The position numbers and the translations under genes were made by a program. The notes below the pieces were generated by a model. That model made no database searches. It was given only the letters and a program-made list of their open reading frames with translations, and was not told where the DNA came from. DNA of 64,000 nucleotides from Liolophura sinensis (Eukaryota; Mollusca; Polyplacophora; Chitonida; Chitonidae). How positions within the stretch are numbered: the first letter of the stretch is position 1; the number at the start of each line of letters is the position of its first letter. The stretch lies in the NCBI RefSeq assembly GCF_032854445.1, contig NC_088295.1, positions 70,956,028 through 71,020,027 on the forward strand, in the 5' to 3' direction. Positions 12,101 to 24,695 of the stretch are shown piece by piece.

Positions 12101-15100
12101 TGACATTGTGCACAAAGTTTTATCTACATCTGTGTGGTGCAGAGAAATACTTTGCATAGTGTCATGAAGCTTGCATCTTTATTGACACAAACAAATCATT
12201 TTTAATATTATTTTCATAACAATTATATGCTTAAATTCCTCTGCAAAATGGGCTTTGGTGGTTGAAACGGTTAAGGATTTACAGTAAATGGAAACACTTT
12301 CATGTTAAAAGCTACATGTAGGCCAGTGGCCCTAACATGCTATATGTCTGATATCATTGTGTTCAGGATGTCACTACAAGTATGTTGTAATGATGTAACT
12401 CGAAAACAATGAAAACTTTGTGTCATGGGTAGTCATTATGATTCAACCTATTTCATAACATTTGGATAGCTGTACTTTTTGTGCTTGTGTGAAATCAATA
12501 ATGAAACAGATTTAAGCTTCTTACATGTACATGTTTTGATTATGTGCAAACATAAAATGAAAAAATAGGTTGGACAGCCTTGCTTTCTTTTATATATTAT
12601 GCTTTTATTTACCAGTATTTATATATGTTTTTGTAATCTTGTGGCTTTTGTACATCACATTATTTCATGGCCAAACTTATTTCTATCTTATCACACATGT
12701 TAAATTCATTTTTATATATACTCCATTTAATACTGGAAAACCTGGATAAATTTATTCCTATCCATATGAAAATTTGAGTTAAATAACTGATCAATTGAAA
12801 ATCTTCATTTGCGGTAACAATGATTATGTAACTTTATCAGAAACATTGCTCTTCTGACCTGCTAATCCAGATTTTCCATTTTGCTTTCTGGCTAGTTACT
12901 CAACACGCAGCAGTTTACTTCAACTCAATAACATTGTCAACCAACATCGATTAGAAATCCTGTAAGTAAACTGTATTCTTGAAATTCTAGTGGTATCTGT
13001 CACCTTCTGCACTAACCTAGATGTACCTAATATGGTGATATCTGAGCCCACCCTATATCACAATCAGTTACTCGTATCTGTTGTATACATTTATTCCACA
13101 GCAACAACACACTTGTACATGCTCCGTTTGTGACATTGAAACTGCATGCACATCATGGAAAAGAAATGTACTTCATGCTATGTTTTAAAGGAAGAGAAAA
13201 CATTAGTAGTGCAAACTTCTTATGAAAAGCTATGTGTACATGTATGTTTTACAATTTTTTGGATTTAATTCTCTAAGAGAAATGGGCATTTGAAAAGAAA
13301 CTGGGTGCAATGCATGTCTAACAAACATAGGTATACCAAAGTTTGGTGTTTCTCTTATGAAAAGTGTTAAACCAGGATTTTAATCATTTTTCATTACATA
13401 ATCAGTATATTCATATAAATGTACATGTATGTTGTTTGAATTCATATTTAACGCATGTTAAATATACATTTAAATAAAATAGCATGTATTTAGACATGCA
13501 TCGCATCCTGATTTTGAGCATATGATAAGTCAGATGTCCATTATATCTGAGGGGTAATTCTAACATCCACCACACAAAAACTGTTGTTAATTGTCATTTT
13601 CTCCTGTACGAAACCTTCAAGAAAAAAATTCTCAGAGGCCATATTTTTAAATAACTTAAGTTTCCTTCACCCAGAATCAGGTTTTGACACCGTTAACACA
13701 GAGAAATTCAGGCTGGAAATTGTAAAAATAAACACATTATTGCCAAAAACCACAATCATAAGCCTCTAATGCATGCTAACTTGAGAATAAATAACTACAC
13801 TTGAGGTGTACATGCCATTACACAAAGTATAGTGCTATACATTGTATGCGTTGCTTATATCAGTTCTTTTATCCATTCAGAAACAAGACTTCTTTGACAA
13901 GTTTGACAAATCAAAATACATGTGAATATTTATTCAATGTTTGTCTGTTTTGGTTGCAAATATGAAGTTAGACATAAAGTATTAATGTCAGTTCTGTTGA
14001 CTTTTACAGTCATTGCTGCTGCAGCTTGGTAGAGCACATTCATGTACATCATTCAGTTTGTCTAATACGTAAAGTGTGTCTTTATCCTTTTCAGGCCATA
14101 TTTTGAAATGAAAGGGAAATTTAATCAACTAATGGAGGTAAGCAGGTCGCTATTTATATCTCATGTCAGTAATTTATTTAAATAATATATATTGTTTCTT
14201 GTGACTTATTCTCTTCTTGTAAGTACGATCCCCTTGATTTTATAATATTTAAACACATATACTTAAACTTCCTGAAAAGTTAAATGTACCGCTTCAAGTA
14301 GTAAAACTGAATGAGAATTTCTTTCAGAGGTGAAAATAACAGTTGAAAACTATGTTTATAATATTATTACATTTTTACCATTTGAGTCAGTTAGCGTGCT
14401 AGTGCAGTGACCCAGAAGCCTCTCACCAATGTGGTCGCTGTGAGTTCAGCTCATACTGGCTTCCTCTCTGGCTGTAAGTGGGAAGGTCTGTCAGCAACCT
14501 GCAGATGGTTATGGGTTTCCCTCACAACCATCCATTGGTTTCATGGAAGTGTTTTACACACCACAGCAAGTTCACTTCTAATGAGTGAGATCACAGACTT
14601 GAATCCAGCTCTTGCTGGTTTGACTGCAGAGTTGACAGGTACCTGGCAGTGGTGCTGAAAGATGCCTGCTTTCCACCAAAAATAAGCCTGACCACGTACA
14701 CACAAGCACATACATTCTTTAGTACGACATGAGATTTCAAATAAATAAGTAAATTGACAGGATATTCCAGTTGACTATTTGATTGCCAGTTTAATAATGT
14801 ACTTTAATGTTTCTCTTTGAAGGAACAGAAACAGTATGTGGCCAAGCTGGAGGCTCAGGTTGTGGCCGCCAAATCCATGTACTCAGAGGCACTGAGGAAC
14901 CTGGAGTCTATTAGTGATGACATTCACAGGCAGCGGATGGAGAGACGCAAACACAAAGAGCTTGGCATCAGGAGTGCTGGTGTCGGGGCAGAATCCCCGG
15001 CCCCTCCCCCAATGAGGGAAGGTGGTGTTATGATTGAGGGCAGTGACAAAACTCATCCAGACACTCAGATGGACTCCCCAGAAATCAAGACAGGTAGTCA

Positions 15101-16011
15101 CGAGGATGGGGACATGCTCTCCCCTGTCTTATATCGTTCACCTGAGAGTGCTAGAAACAACAGTTATCGTCAGGCAATAGATGCCAGTATGTCCAAGTCT
15201 CCCACATATGAGAGCATCAACTCAGCTGATTATGATGAAAACTTTGATGTCCCTAGCTTAGAGGACGAATACATGGCACTGCCTCCTACTCAAACCTCCC
15301 AGGGGAAATCAGTTGTCCAATCTTTCCCCAAGACTGTTGGTTCCATTCCTGAAGAAAATGACAGTGTGTTCCCCAGTTCACCAAATACGCGCGCAGCACC
15401 ATCAAAAGACTATGTTTCAGATGTTCGCAGCTCTAGCCCATCTTCCTCTATGGGCTCCCCATCTGGGACTAGGAAAGCAAAGCTCCAAGGAATTATTCTT
15501 AAAATTGATTCCAGTATGGACGGAGGCCTGAGGCATCCAAGTTTTAAACCCCCAAAGAACTCAGTCGATGTATGCTACTGCTCCTCATTACTACAAAGGG
15601 CTCAGCAATAATGTCAGCCAAAAAACCTGTAGGGAATGGTGTCACAAGGCATCCTCTGTCACGACCAATGAATGGTTCACTGTGTCACCTATACTTAACA
15701 ATGGCCGCCCCTCAGGAGTTGGTGAAAAGGCGACGACAGAGAATCCAGCTGTGATGGCTGGGGTAACGGCCAGTCCTGTCAAGAAACAGGCCACCTTGTG
15801 CCTACCCCGCCCAGCCAGTTCGCAGGATCTGGAAGATAACTCGGACACTGAGAGTATTGCAAGTACAGGACCCATGCTGGACGATGAGCTGGTGGAGATG
15901 GCAACATTGGAACTGCCAGACGAGGAAGAGCTCGCACAGGAGGAGAATGAGTTCAGGCAGAGGTTCAAAAGAGATTCTTGGAGGCGTCCGCAGCCTGCCG
16001 CCTCACCTTAG
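6162..16011 (+). CDS. SH3BP5: SH3 domain-binding protein 5 homologue (Rab11 GEF family)
   Basis: Exons read from splice sites: 6162-6293, 7961-8023, 8373-8502, 8770-8931, 9485-9615, 14095-14137 and 14823 to about 16011. SH3BP5-family proteins are coiled-coil guanine-nucleotide exchange factors for Rab11 and also bind the SH3 domain of Btk. Visible family signatures are DPRVQ-EELEKLN, DDINRLELELDDAR, ARPYYDAKDASK, AWQEMLNHAT, KRAITKSR-PYFEMK, EALRNLESISDDIH and SAGVGAE, in the family order and almost all helical. The tail after about residue 250 is long, Ser/Pro-rich and acidic, and ends with SDTESIASTGPMLDDELVEM. The ATG at 6162 has a good context (aaaATGGC). Two oddities: the 8502 donor leaves one extra base relative to the phase-0 acceptor at 8770, and the tail changes reading frame between about 15565 and 15720. 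About 615 codons would be longer than the vertebrate protein because of the tail. Confidence 0.88.
7765..7912 (-). mobile_element. Diverged tRNA-SINE copy
   Basis: Matches the middle of the SINE seen in full at 41810-42074 (blocks gaggaagccaacatgagct and cttgaactca are recognisable) but is heavily mutated. It lies in SH3BP5 intron 1. Confidence 0.6.
10790..10901 (+). mobile_element. SINE 3' part
   Basis: Resembles the SINE tail: tccgggctctgcctg, caccacaatgccggc, gtaagtgaaatactgttgag, then (aata)n. Confidence 0.65.
11160..11250 (+). mobile_element. Degenerate SINE 3' part
   Basis: ctccggtttttgtcaccca, gctgccatcatataag and an A-rich aaataaatt tail parallel the 10790 copy with many changes. 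Confidence 0.4.
12896..12961 (+). CDS. SH3BP5: Candidate 22-codon cassette exon of SH3BP5
   Basis: A 66-bp segment lies between an acceptor (ctggctag|t) and a consensus donor (ct|gtaagt). The flanking exons join in phase 2 (AG at 9615, then G at 14095). This exon enters with T to give AGT and leaves with CT to give CTG, so it can be inserted without shifting the frame. It encodes YSTRSSLLQLNNIVNQHRLE followed by Ile and Leu, with no stop, between KS and PYFEMK. The direct junction KSR-PYFE is what the conserved family shows, so this exon would be optional and would lengthen the coiled coil by 22 residues. A chance open segment is the alternative. Confidence 0.45.
14386..14755 (+). mobile_element. 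SINE copy immediately before the last SH3BP5 exon
   Basis: The tRNA-like head (ttagcgtgctagtgcagtg, cctctcaccaatgtggtcgc), body (gggaaggtctgtcagcaacc, atgggtttccctc) and A-rich tail (aaataaataagtaaatt) are in SINE order. The middle is diverged or interrupted. The element ends only about 70 bp before the 14823 exon. Confidence 0.75.
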
Positions 16012-19000
16012 CTACTTGGCCAACTACTTACCACAGCAACCCGGGGATAGTGCTAGCCTAGAATCTCTACCAGAACGCCACTAAGGTGGAGGACTCTGAC
16101 AATAGATTGACACAGGAGAAATTAGGTCTCTCCTCAGAACCTGTAGAATCCTCAGGAGGGATGAAGCAGAAAAAGTTTTGTGTATGAGTGTATTTTTGTG
16201 TGATTGTTATTTTTTTTACTTTACCAAATTCTTTTTAAAATTTTTATCATGCAGAATATTAAATTCATTTTTAGTTTCGTCAGTCATAGTTTTTATCAAT
16301 CATTGTTTCATATTATTTTTTTTTCCTTTGGAATGTACAATTGCCTGTAGTAGTTTTACACAGATTCTTATGGCAGTGTTGATCCTTAGTGACAGTTTTA
16401 GCATCTTTGGTCAAGGTGTGACTACTAGAGCTCTGTGATATTGTCATGTATGGTATCACTTGTATCTCCTTATTAGTGTTGATTGATGACATAGAACTAC
16501 AAGGCACAGGTGCCTGTGTGTTATACTGTATCTAACCTTGTATAAAATTTTAAAATGATATGTTTTCTATGATGATAGAACTGATTTAGAATATGTTTAC
16601 GTACACAAAACTCAAGCTACTAATTAGAAATATGTAGATAACTTAGTAAAGAGATATGGTCATATTTTTAAACAACTGCACAATTCTAGTCAGTTTTAGC
16701 AGTATGCCTAATTATTTTTAATCCACTTAAAGGATTAGTGTCCAGATTTAGCTACTTAACATAACAATATGTTACCAGGAGGGCCTCTGAGAAACGTAAT
16801 TAGGGCTTTAAATCCTTCAAAACAATAGATTTACTGCCCTAGCCGATCTCCAGCCGAAGCTTAGTTTTGGATTGTTTTCTGTTTTAATCGTCTGTAGCCG
16901 GTCTGAAACCACTAGCATTGGCGTAGCTGTCAAACGGCCATTGCGTTGTTGCACACAGTTCACAAGTTGTTAGAAGGCCACTCATTGGCTCACATGAGAG
17001 TCATGGCGAATGGGATAGCATATATCAATTGGAAGCCATCACGTGGTAGTATCTACTTTACTTTCACTTTACAGGCAACTGAAGATTGATCAAACCAATG
17101 ACGAATGAATTCTGCTTTGTTTTACACCCATTAAGTCCTATCACCAGAGTTTATATACATATGTTTAAAGCCGGGTTTTTCCTCCCTGCTGTTAAAATTT
17201 AGCTGCCTGCCAGGATTTCTTATCCCAACTCCTGCCAGCCCGACAGAGATTTGGCTGTGTTTGGTGGGTATCAAACCATTCTGTCTTATGCCGTGAAAAA
17301 AATGCATAAACCAAGCCTCATTATCTCATGATTTTAATGCCAGATTACTGTACTTTTTTGGCAATATTTTTTAATATGTGCAGGGGTAACTAATTATGAA
17401 TAAATAACCATTCTGGACTGTAATCCTTTAACTTAGACCATGATATAGTCCTCTCTAATGCATACAGACACAACAAATAAGACTGCGCAAAGTAGCATCG
17501 TTCTTAAGTACCGGTACTGTTGTTGGACATCTGTGCTCGATCATTATATCAAGTGATAATATAAGCATCAAATTTAAATGAAGTTTTATGGGGAGACTGA
17601 ACGGAAGGTTACAAAAGTAACACTAACATTTCTATGCACAACCTGCATATCAGTCAGTTGTCTCAGTTTACTTCCATAGTGTTTGTATCCAGGCATTTGT
17701 GTGAAAACATTTGTTTAGTTCATGATGGCCTTGGTAACTGGCCCAGCATTAGAATAACATTAAACGTTTATCCATGGTGGACCGAGATGGTGTCTCGTTC
17801 AGGTCAGGAGGTCAATACAGAACACACGTGGACAGGCTTTCTGAAGAACCCTTTGAGTATAGCCCATTCTGACAAGAATTAGCCTAAAAAACCAGTACAT
17901 GTATTTGTGGGAAGTCTCAAGTTGTCTGTATTGAGCTCAGGCATATTTCTCATGTTGAAAAAATGACCAGATCTTTCCTGGTAAAATATATATTTTTTTA
18001 GTGGTAGTGTATCAGTTTTAGTGTCTTTTAAAGTCACCAGCGTCCGTTGTCCCAATTGTTAACTTGCACAGACTGTTCTGGGTATCAGTGAATACGTGTA
18101 TTAGGTTCTTTTACGTCATTACTGTTATGAAGACAATGGGGTATTATAGAACAATATCCTTGGACTTTTACCATATTTTTGCCTTTTGAGTTATAATGTA
18201 TGCTACATTGTTTTTGTTTTTGGCTTTCGCATGGGGGATGGAAGGGGTCTTTCTGTGGTATGTCTGCACTGTGGTATTGCCATTTATGAAGATGTTGTGA
18301 ATGGCGCCTGTAAGTTATGGAAAGTTCTTACACTTGAGGTTTTATTTCAGTAAAAGTCTTCAGATTCTAACTTTTTGTTGTTTTATTCCCTCTTTTAGCT
18401 CATTGTGATTGGAGTGAGTGCTAGTTAACTGTGAATAATTATTGAGTACAAGCGTGTTCAAACTGAATGCCAGTAATCTGAAAGAGAATTCTGTCGCTGT
18501 TTAACCTAATTGTAATTCCGGAATATACATGTAGGGGCACGTTGTGAACTGCTTTGTTATAAAGCCATAATTTCTGACTACCTGTAAATATGACAAGCTA
18601 CACGTTTAGGATCACTCTATCCTGAAATTGTTGCATTCTTTAAAGTGATACGGAGTAGATTTTGATTGGCTGGAGTGAGAGATAGGAAAGTCCAGACTAA
18701 CCATTGCCTAAGCTGAATTGTAGGTGTGGTACATTTTTTCAAGCGTAACCAAGGCTGCAAGTTTTGACTCCAGGAACCCTATCTCAACCGTCAGCCAGTC
18801 AGCGTCGATTCTGTAAAATGATCACCCAACGACGGCTTAGATGTCGCATAAGGTTCAGTAATTTGTGTTGGAGACAAAACTGTGATATTGTCAAATAAAA
18901 TGCACTGAAGGCAGCAAAAAATCACAACAATAACTGACAAATATCAGACTCGTACCTGTACTGCGGTGGTAAAGCGAATCTAATGAAAAAAAGTTACAAT

Positions 19001-19219
19001 GCCACTAATCATTAATCTTTGCTAATGATTATGTCCTGTGACGAATGTGATGTTCACACACGTATATACCAGTATAAGAAAGTCAGGCAAAACCGCGTAT
19101 GTTTTGTCTGGCCACTTTAACCAGTCATGGTATAATCCATATATCGATCAGATGAGACCTGCCGTTTCAGCCCATTCTCAAAGGAATTGTCTAGATTCCC
19201 CGTGTTTTCACTGTTCTCT

Positions 19220-19351
19220 GGGGTCAGTTTCATGAAGCATACTTAGTGTTAAGCACAGGCTTTAGTTAAGTGCACTTCATATCTCTACAACACATGATGA
19301 CATGGTAGTTAAGGGCTTACCTAGGTAAGTGAGCTTCGTGAAACCGGCCCC
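19220..19351. mobile_element. 132-bp MITE-like foldback
   Basis: It begins ggggtcagtttcatgaagc and ends gcttcgtgaaaccggcccc, which are imperfect inverted repeats of each other. Inside, the left half mirrors the right (gttaagcac against gtagttaagggcttacc). This is typical of small non-autonomous elements. Confidence 0.7.
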
Positions 19352-19515
19352 TGGTGAAAATTGAGGGTCGATTGTGTCCTCTTGTGTGGTGTTGCACGGA
19401 CGTCGCTAGGGATAACGGTCCATCCAGTGTAACACGTCTCGTAGGTCCCTGTATATGTAGCTCTTAATATATATAGAAATGAAACCCAATTCAAATTTGG
19501 GACTCGTAAATCCGT

Positions 19516-19516
19516 G

Positions 19517-19554
<38 letters not shown>

Positions 19555-19556
19555 GC
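19516..19556. repeat. TA microsatellite
   Basis: (AT)n with one cat interruption. Confidence 0.9.
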
Positions 19557-20035
19557 TAATCATAATCAGAGCATTCCTCAGCGACAAAAGCTTCCTTTCA
19601 CGTACATGTACCTTGGCGTCTCTTTAATTTATTCAATGATGATTTGATCATAATTTTATCAAATTGAAGGAAATTGAAAAAACATATTTCATCAAAAAGC
19701 TACATTAATTATGGTGCATGGCGTTTTTTCCGGATTGGTCGGTTCTCTGATATAATAGAGCTTAAGGTCAGAATCTTTCCACATTGACACAGGGACACTG
19801 TGACAACATATAGTACAAGACCTCACTAAGTCCAGATGGCGTCCTATGTGTTTGAGTACTTATATTATTTAGCTTTTTTATTGTGGAAGACAAAAACGGC
19901 CAGATTTAAAGACTTCATTCCATGTCTTAGAGAAAAATGTACCTTAAAGTGCTTAAATATCGCTTTAATCTATTGGACATTCTAAGATGTATGTATACGT
20001 TTAATTTGGCAGGGCTAAATCATTCACATTTTTAT

Positions 20036-20092
20036 CATATTAAGTGAAATATTCTTGAGTACGGCGTAAAACACCAATCAAATCAATTTTTT
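20036..20092 (+). mobile_element. SINE tail fragment
   Basis: taagtgaaatattcttgagt followed by acggcgtaaaacaccaatca is an almost exact SINE 3' end. Confidence 0.8.
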
Positions 20093-20329
20093 ATCGTTAA
20101 TATTTTTTACTGTCAGAAATGGTGCGCACTCGTTCTGTTACACTTAGCGATGTACGTTTTCTGATTTATAACATAAAATCTTATATGCATTACAAGGGGG
20201 GAGGAAGCAAGTGAGAAGTTAGGGGGTGGGGGGGTCGGGGATCGGGTTACTATCCCAACCAATCAGCCGAGGGTCCAAGACCCGCCAAGGCGTCAGAAGC
20301 TCTTGGATCCGGTATAGACTTGCACGCGT

Positions 20330-20815
20330 TTGAGCGCATTTAAAGTAAAAGACAACTAAAACGATGAAGTAAGCTTCATCGGACAGACAACTGAAAACTA
20401 TAGTTTTAAAATACAGTCATTTATCTTTTTAGATGTTTTGTCCCCAAGACGTTCAAATCTTTGAATCCTATGAGGGGCGTTATGGGCCATACTGACAGTT
20501 TTTTAGGAACTCTGACGTCACATCACAGTTTTTGCCTTATACGTTCACCAGAAGGAAGGTATTGTTGAGAACATTATTTTAGTAATACTTTACGCTTGTG
20601 GCAAAATATTCTATTCCAACAATATATGTCGTGGTTAGAGTTGAAAAACCTCAAGTGAGGTCAGAGTTCCTGAACATTGCTAGTAGGGTCCATAAATCCC
20701 ATCTTAAAATTTGAACGCTTTTAACTCTCTTGAACAAAATCCTAACAAATAATGATTGTATCTTTACGCATAGTTTTAAGTTGTCTAGTGATGCCTACTT
20801 TTGAGCATTTTTTTT
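20330..20815. mobile_element. Foldback element, copy A
   Basis: The left half reads inward through gacaactgaaaactat, tttttagatgttttg, cgttcaaat and aggaactctgacgtcac. The right half carries the imperfect reverse complement in mirrored order (gaggtcagagttcct, atttgaacgc, caaaatccta, atagttttaagttgtc). The arms are roughly 190 bp with a central non-palindromic part. No coding frame is present. Exact ends are approximate. Confidence 0.7.
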
Positions 20816-21194
20816 TTTTTGTTCTTTTTACTTTTTTTTTTCCTTTAAGAGAAAAAATATTCATCTATCCTAAAGGTTGTGATTAAATATACTGCATGTT
20901 TTGGCACAAATTTAGTTATCGGATCGCTTACATATTTTACATAAATGTGCTTACTTTCCGTCAAAATCCGCGCCATACCATGCACTTGTAAACTATTCAA
21001 ATACGGCATGCGGATTAACTGAAGAATGTCAGTTCTACATTGGCAAGGGTAACCATGCACGTATAGTAAGCGGGATGGTGAGGCGGTGGGATCGTATAAA
21101 GGCAAGCGAAACTACCCCATCTAAGTAGGCGAGGTCCAGGGGCCACCCGGCCCCGAAAGCTCTGAGATTCCTGACGTACGGGGGCATACAAATA

Positions 21195-21700
21195 GATATA
21201 TGGAGCCTTTAAAGGAAAAAACCTCTAAAAATCGAAGTAGACATCACTAAATAGACCACTTAAAACAATGCACAAATATACTTTCCTTCATTCTTTTAGA
21301 TTTTTGTGAAAGGAGTTAAAGGCGCTCAAACACTTGATTTCTATAAGGTGGGCTTAATGGACCACACTATCTGAGTTTAGGAACTCCGAGGTCACAGGAA
21401 GTTCTTCCAACCCTAATCACGACACTGAATGTTGAAATAACTCTTTATATCCAGGGGTAAAAGATTATTATAAAAATGTTCCGAAAAATTTCTTCATTCT
21501 GGTTATGGTCAGGAAAAAAAAGGTGATGTGACGTCAGAGTTCCTAGATAACATCAGTATGGCTCATAAAGCCCACCACAGTATTCAAATATTTGAATGCC
21601 TTTCAACACTCTTTTAAAAAATCTGGAAAGCCTAAGCGAAAGTATTTTACGCATAATTTTCAGCTGTCTACTTGATGAGCCTTACTTCATATCTTAATTT
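21195..21700. mobile_element. Foldback element, copy B
   Basis: Same architecture as copy A about 400 bp downstream: left arm with aggaactccgaggtcac, right arm with gtgacgtcagagttccta and the mirrored gcataattttcagctgtct. A G-rich leader before each copy also looks related (ccaagacccgccaaggcgtc against ccaggggccacccggccccg), so the repeat unit may be longer than the palindrome. Confidence 0.7.
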
Positions 21701-22221
21701 TCTTTTACTTTACTTGAAAATTGTTGAAAATTTGTATGCAAAGTTGGAGCTCATCTCAACGGGGAGGGGGCAGCCGCAAAATCACAAAAGGGAATTCCAA
21801 TAAGCATTATGATAAAAACAAATGTAAACTCGATATTCTAGCGTTTTGTATGATGGTAAACATGCAGGCAGACATGCATGGCTTCAAAACCACCAGCTTA
21901 GTAAGTGTTATAGCCTTTGCTGAAAATATATATGCCATAAAATAAACACACAAAACAAAAACACTTGTGGTGTATGAGCACAAACTTGTGTTTGATTTCA
22001 AAAAACACACGTGCTGTGTGTGTATAGGGCAAATACTGTATAGATTTGCTGGCGGCTGGATGATAAGGCGCGTTTGGAAGGAATTGAAGTACATGTTTGA
22101 ATGATAAGTTACATAGCCCGGTTTTGCACATTGCAAAATTTCAGATATCAGTTTTCAACAACGACATGATCACTTTACCCCAGGATAAAAAAACAAAATT
22201 AAGAAATGTTTTAAGTCATTT

Positions 22222-22352
22222 GTTTGATTGGTGATTTACGCCGTACTCAAGAATATTTCACTTATATGACAACGGCTAGCATTATGGTGGGAGGAAACTA
22301 GGCAGTGCCCCGGGTAAACCACGACCATCCGCAGGTTGCTGAAAGACCTTCG
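22222..22352 (-). mobile_element. SINE 3' half
   Basis: Contains gccgtactcaagaatatttc, gcattatggtgggaggaaac and gaccatccgcaggttgctg. Confidence 0.85.
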
Positions 22353-23011
22353 AAATGTTTTAATAATTGGATCAAAACAATGAAGGAAAGCACTTAACAT
22401 TCATTGTTTTGTATTTTTATTATATAAATGGATTGAAGAGTGGGGTGGCCTGAGTTGGCTCTCTCGCTTTGGAAAGTGCGGGGGCACTCCACCCATCCCC
22501 TTGTCCCCTACGCCTCTGTATTAGCGAGAAAAGAAGGAACGATTTCACACAGCAAACTTGCTGACTTGTAGCTTGAGGCGGTGTATAGTCAGTGATGTTA
22601 TAAGTTTTAAGCTCTCTTTATTTTTGGCCTTTTGGGTTTTACTTGGAATTTGTACGACCACGTCTTTCTCTTTTTTTTACTTTTGAAATAAGAGTACATG
22701 AACATTGAAACCCTGGCCTAATTCAAAATACACTCCAGGCACACAACCCTACAGTTGGGTGTTATATGAGGCTAAGCATTTCATATAAACCTGACGAGCT
22801 TCAAATGGCGAAGCTTTATTCCATGTTTTCCAAATATCCCTCTCAACTGTCACTCGACACTCGTGCTGTGCTGTCATGTTTGCCTTACCTACTTTACTCT
22901 GTCTGTAGGTGGACGCGTGCGTATACACACACGACAACCGATTCTTGCTAGTGAAAATACTATACATACATAAACACGCCATGTTCTTAAGGCCACACAT
23001 AACATTTCGCA

Positions 23012-23209
23012 TTTGGCCGCGGTGTTAGCGTGCCAGCGCGGAACAATGACCCATGAGCCTCTCACAAAGGCCTACCAGCAAGCTGCGGATAGTCGTGGGT
23101 TTCCCCGACCTCTGTCCGTTTTCCTCGCACCATAATGCTGGTGGACGTCGTATAAGTAAAATATTCTTGAGTACTGTGTAAAACACCAATCAAGTAAATA
23201 AACAAATAA
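23012..23209 (+). mobile_element. SINE copy with internal deletion
   Basis: The tRNA-like head (gtgttagcgtgccagcgcgg, cctctcac) runs directly into ctaccagcaagctgcggata, then to the tail (gtaaaacaccaatcaagtaa). The box B region is missing. Confidence 0.85.
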
Positions 23210-24174
23210 CATTTGGCTTGGGTTATACCAAAATGCAATGATAATACTACGTTTTAGGAGCTAGTTCATAGTAGCCTTCAGGAATTCTTTGTTATTATAA
23301 AAATTAGATTTATTTTGTTATTAATATTATTGTGCAGGTATGAAGGTGATGGAAGTTTGTTCTTGTACAGGTACTCAGTCTTTGGCATAAAGCATGTATT
23401 TGGAAAACGTGAAGCTCGTCCACATAAAAACAACAAACAAACAAAAAATAACAAAAAAAGGCACGCACGCACAATACAGTTTCAAATAAGACTTTTATCT
23501 GGGTTAAGGAAGTAATGTCTTTGTGTCTCTGTTAATGCCTTGATTTGGATGAAATTTTGTGTATGCACAAAAGATCGGACCAAGGAACGATTCTTCACCA
23601 CGGTCAGGTAGGACCCACATGCACATTTTATCAATACTTGTAGATTTTTTTCATTATTGTGTTGCCTCCATAGAACAAGTCTTAAGGTTGCACGTGCGAA
23701 ATTGATGCAATTGGGATTTGCCTCCTAGCTGAAGCATTTTGGACACAAAAGAAAGCGCTTTGCCTAGTGTTATTAACCACTTTGTCTACATAAATAGTAA
23801 AGAAAATTGATGTGCTCTTGTAACCTTAGGGATGTTAAGTGTACAGTGTTAAGTCCCCTGTATGGATCCTCATGCAGACAATGCTTTCCCCTGGCTGAAG
23901 GGACCGTGTATCGACTTGACTATATTAAGCACCTAGAGTGCTTACTATAGTTAAGAAAACATATATCTCGTGAATTATCGTTGAGCAAAATGTCTAGATC
24001 TGGCAACATAACTTTAACTTGCAATTAACACTTGCAACTACTGACTTTATGATGACGATGAAAAGGTCACGGATTGCTGCTTGGCCTATGGCCATGCTGT
24101 ACAAAAAGTTTCATCCAAATAATGTAATACCCTTTTTGTAAAGTTGCTGACCGACAGACAGAGAGATTTTATAT

Positions 24175-24393
24175 ATTTATTTATTTGATTGATGTTTTAC
24201 GCCGTACTGAATAATATTTCACTTATACGACGGAGGCCAGCATTATGACGGGAGGAAACCGGGCAGAGCCCGGAGGAAACCCAGGACCATCCGCAGGTTG
24301 CTGCTAGCAGACCTTCCCACGTGCGGCCGGAGAGGAAGCTTGAACATACAGCGACCGCATTGGTGAGAGGCTCCTGGGCCACGGAGGCCCCGA
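24175..24393 (-). mobile_element. SINE copy with shortened head
   Basis: Nearly full length, from tttatttgattgatgtttta to acggaggccccg. The head lacks the segment between ctcctgggcc and acggaggcccc, so box A is lost. Confidence 0.9.
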
Positions 24394-24461
24394 CAGAGAG
24401 AGACAGCGAGAGAAAACTAATCAACAGGCAGACAGGAGACAACTAATCGACATGTATAGTT

Positions 24462-24695
24462 TGTTTGTTTGACTGATTCGTGTTTTACGCCGTACTCAAG
24501 AATATTTCGCTTAAACGACCTCGGCCAGCGTTATGACGGGAGGAAACCGGGCACAGACCGCTGGAAACCTACGGCCATCCGCAGGTTGCTGACAGACCTT
24601 ACCACATGCGGCCGGAGAGGAAGCCACCATGAGCTGGACCTGAACCCACAAAGACCGCATTGGTGAGAGGCTTCTGGGTCATTACGCTGCGCTAT
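24462..24695 (-). mobile_element. SINE copy
   Basis: Runs from tttgactgattcgtgtttta to cattacgctgcgctat. It is a tandem neighbour of the 24175 copy in the same orientation. Confidence 0.9.

Larger units (their letters stand above)
9616..14094. other. Large SH3BP5 intron
   Basis: A 4.5-kb AT-rich interval between the KRAITKS exon and the PYFEMK exon. It holds two degenerate SINE tails and one candidate cassette exon, listed separately. The remaining open frames have no recognisable similarity. Confidence 0.7.

Noticed and set aside
21721-22136. Overlapping short frames on both strands
   Set aside because: No similarity, splice signals or codon pattern; adjacent to foldback and SINE remnants.
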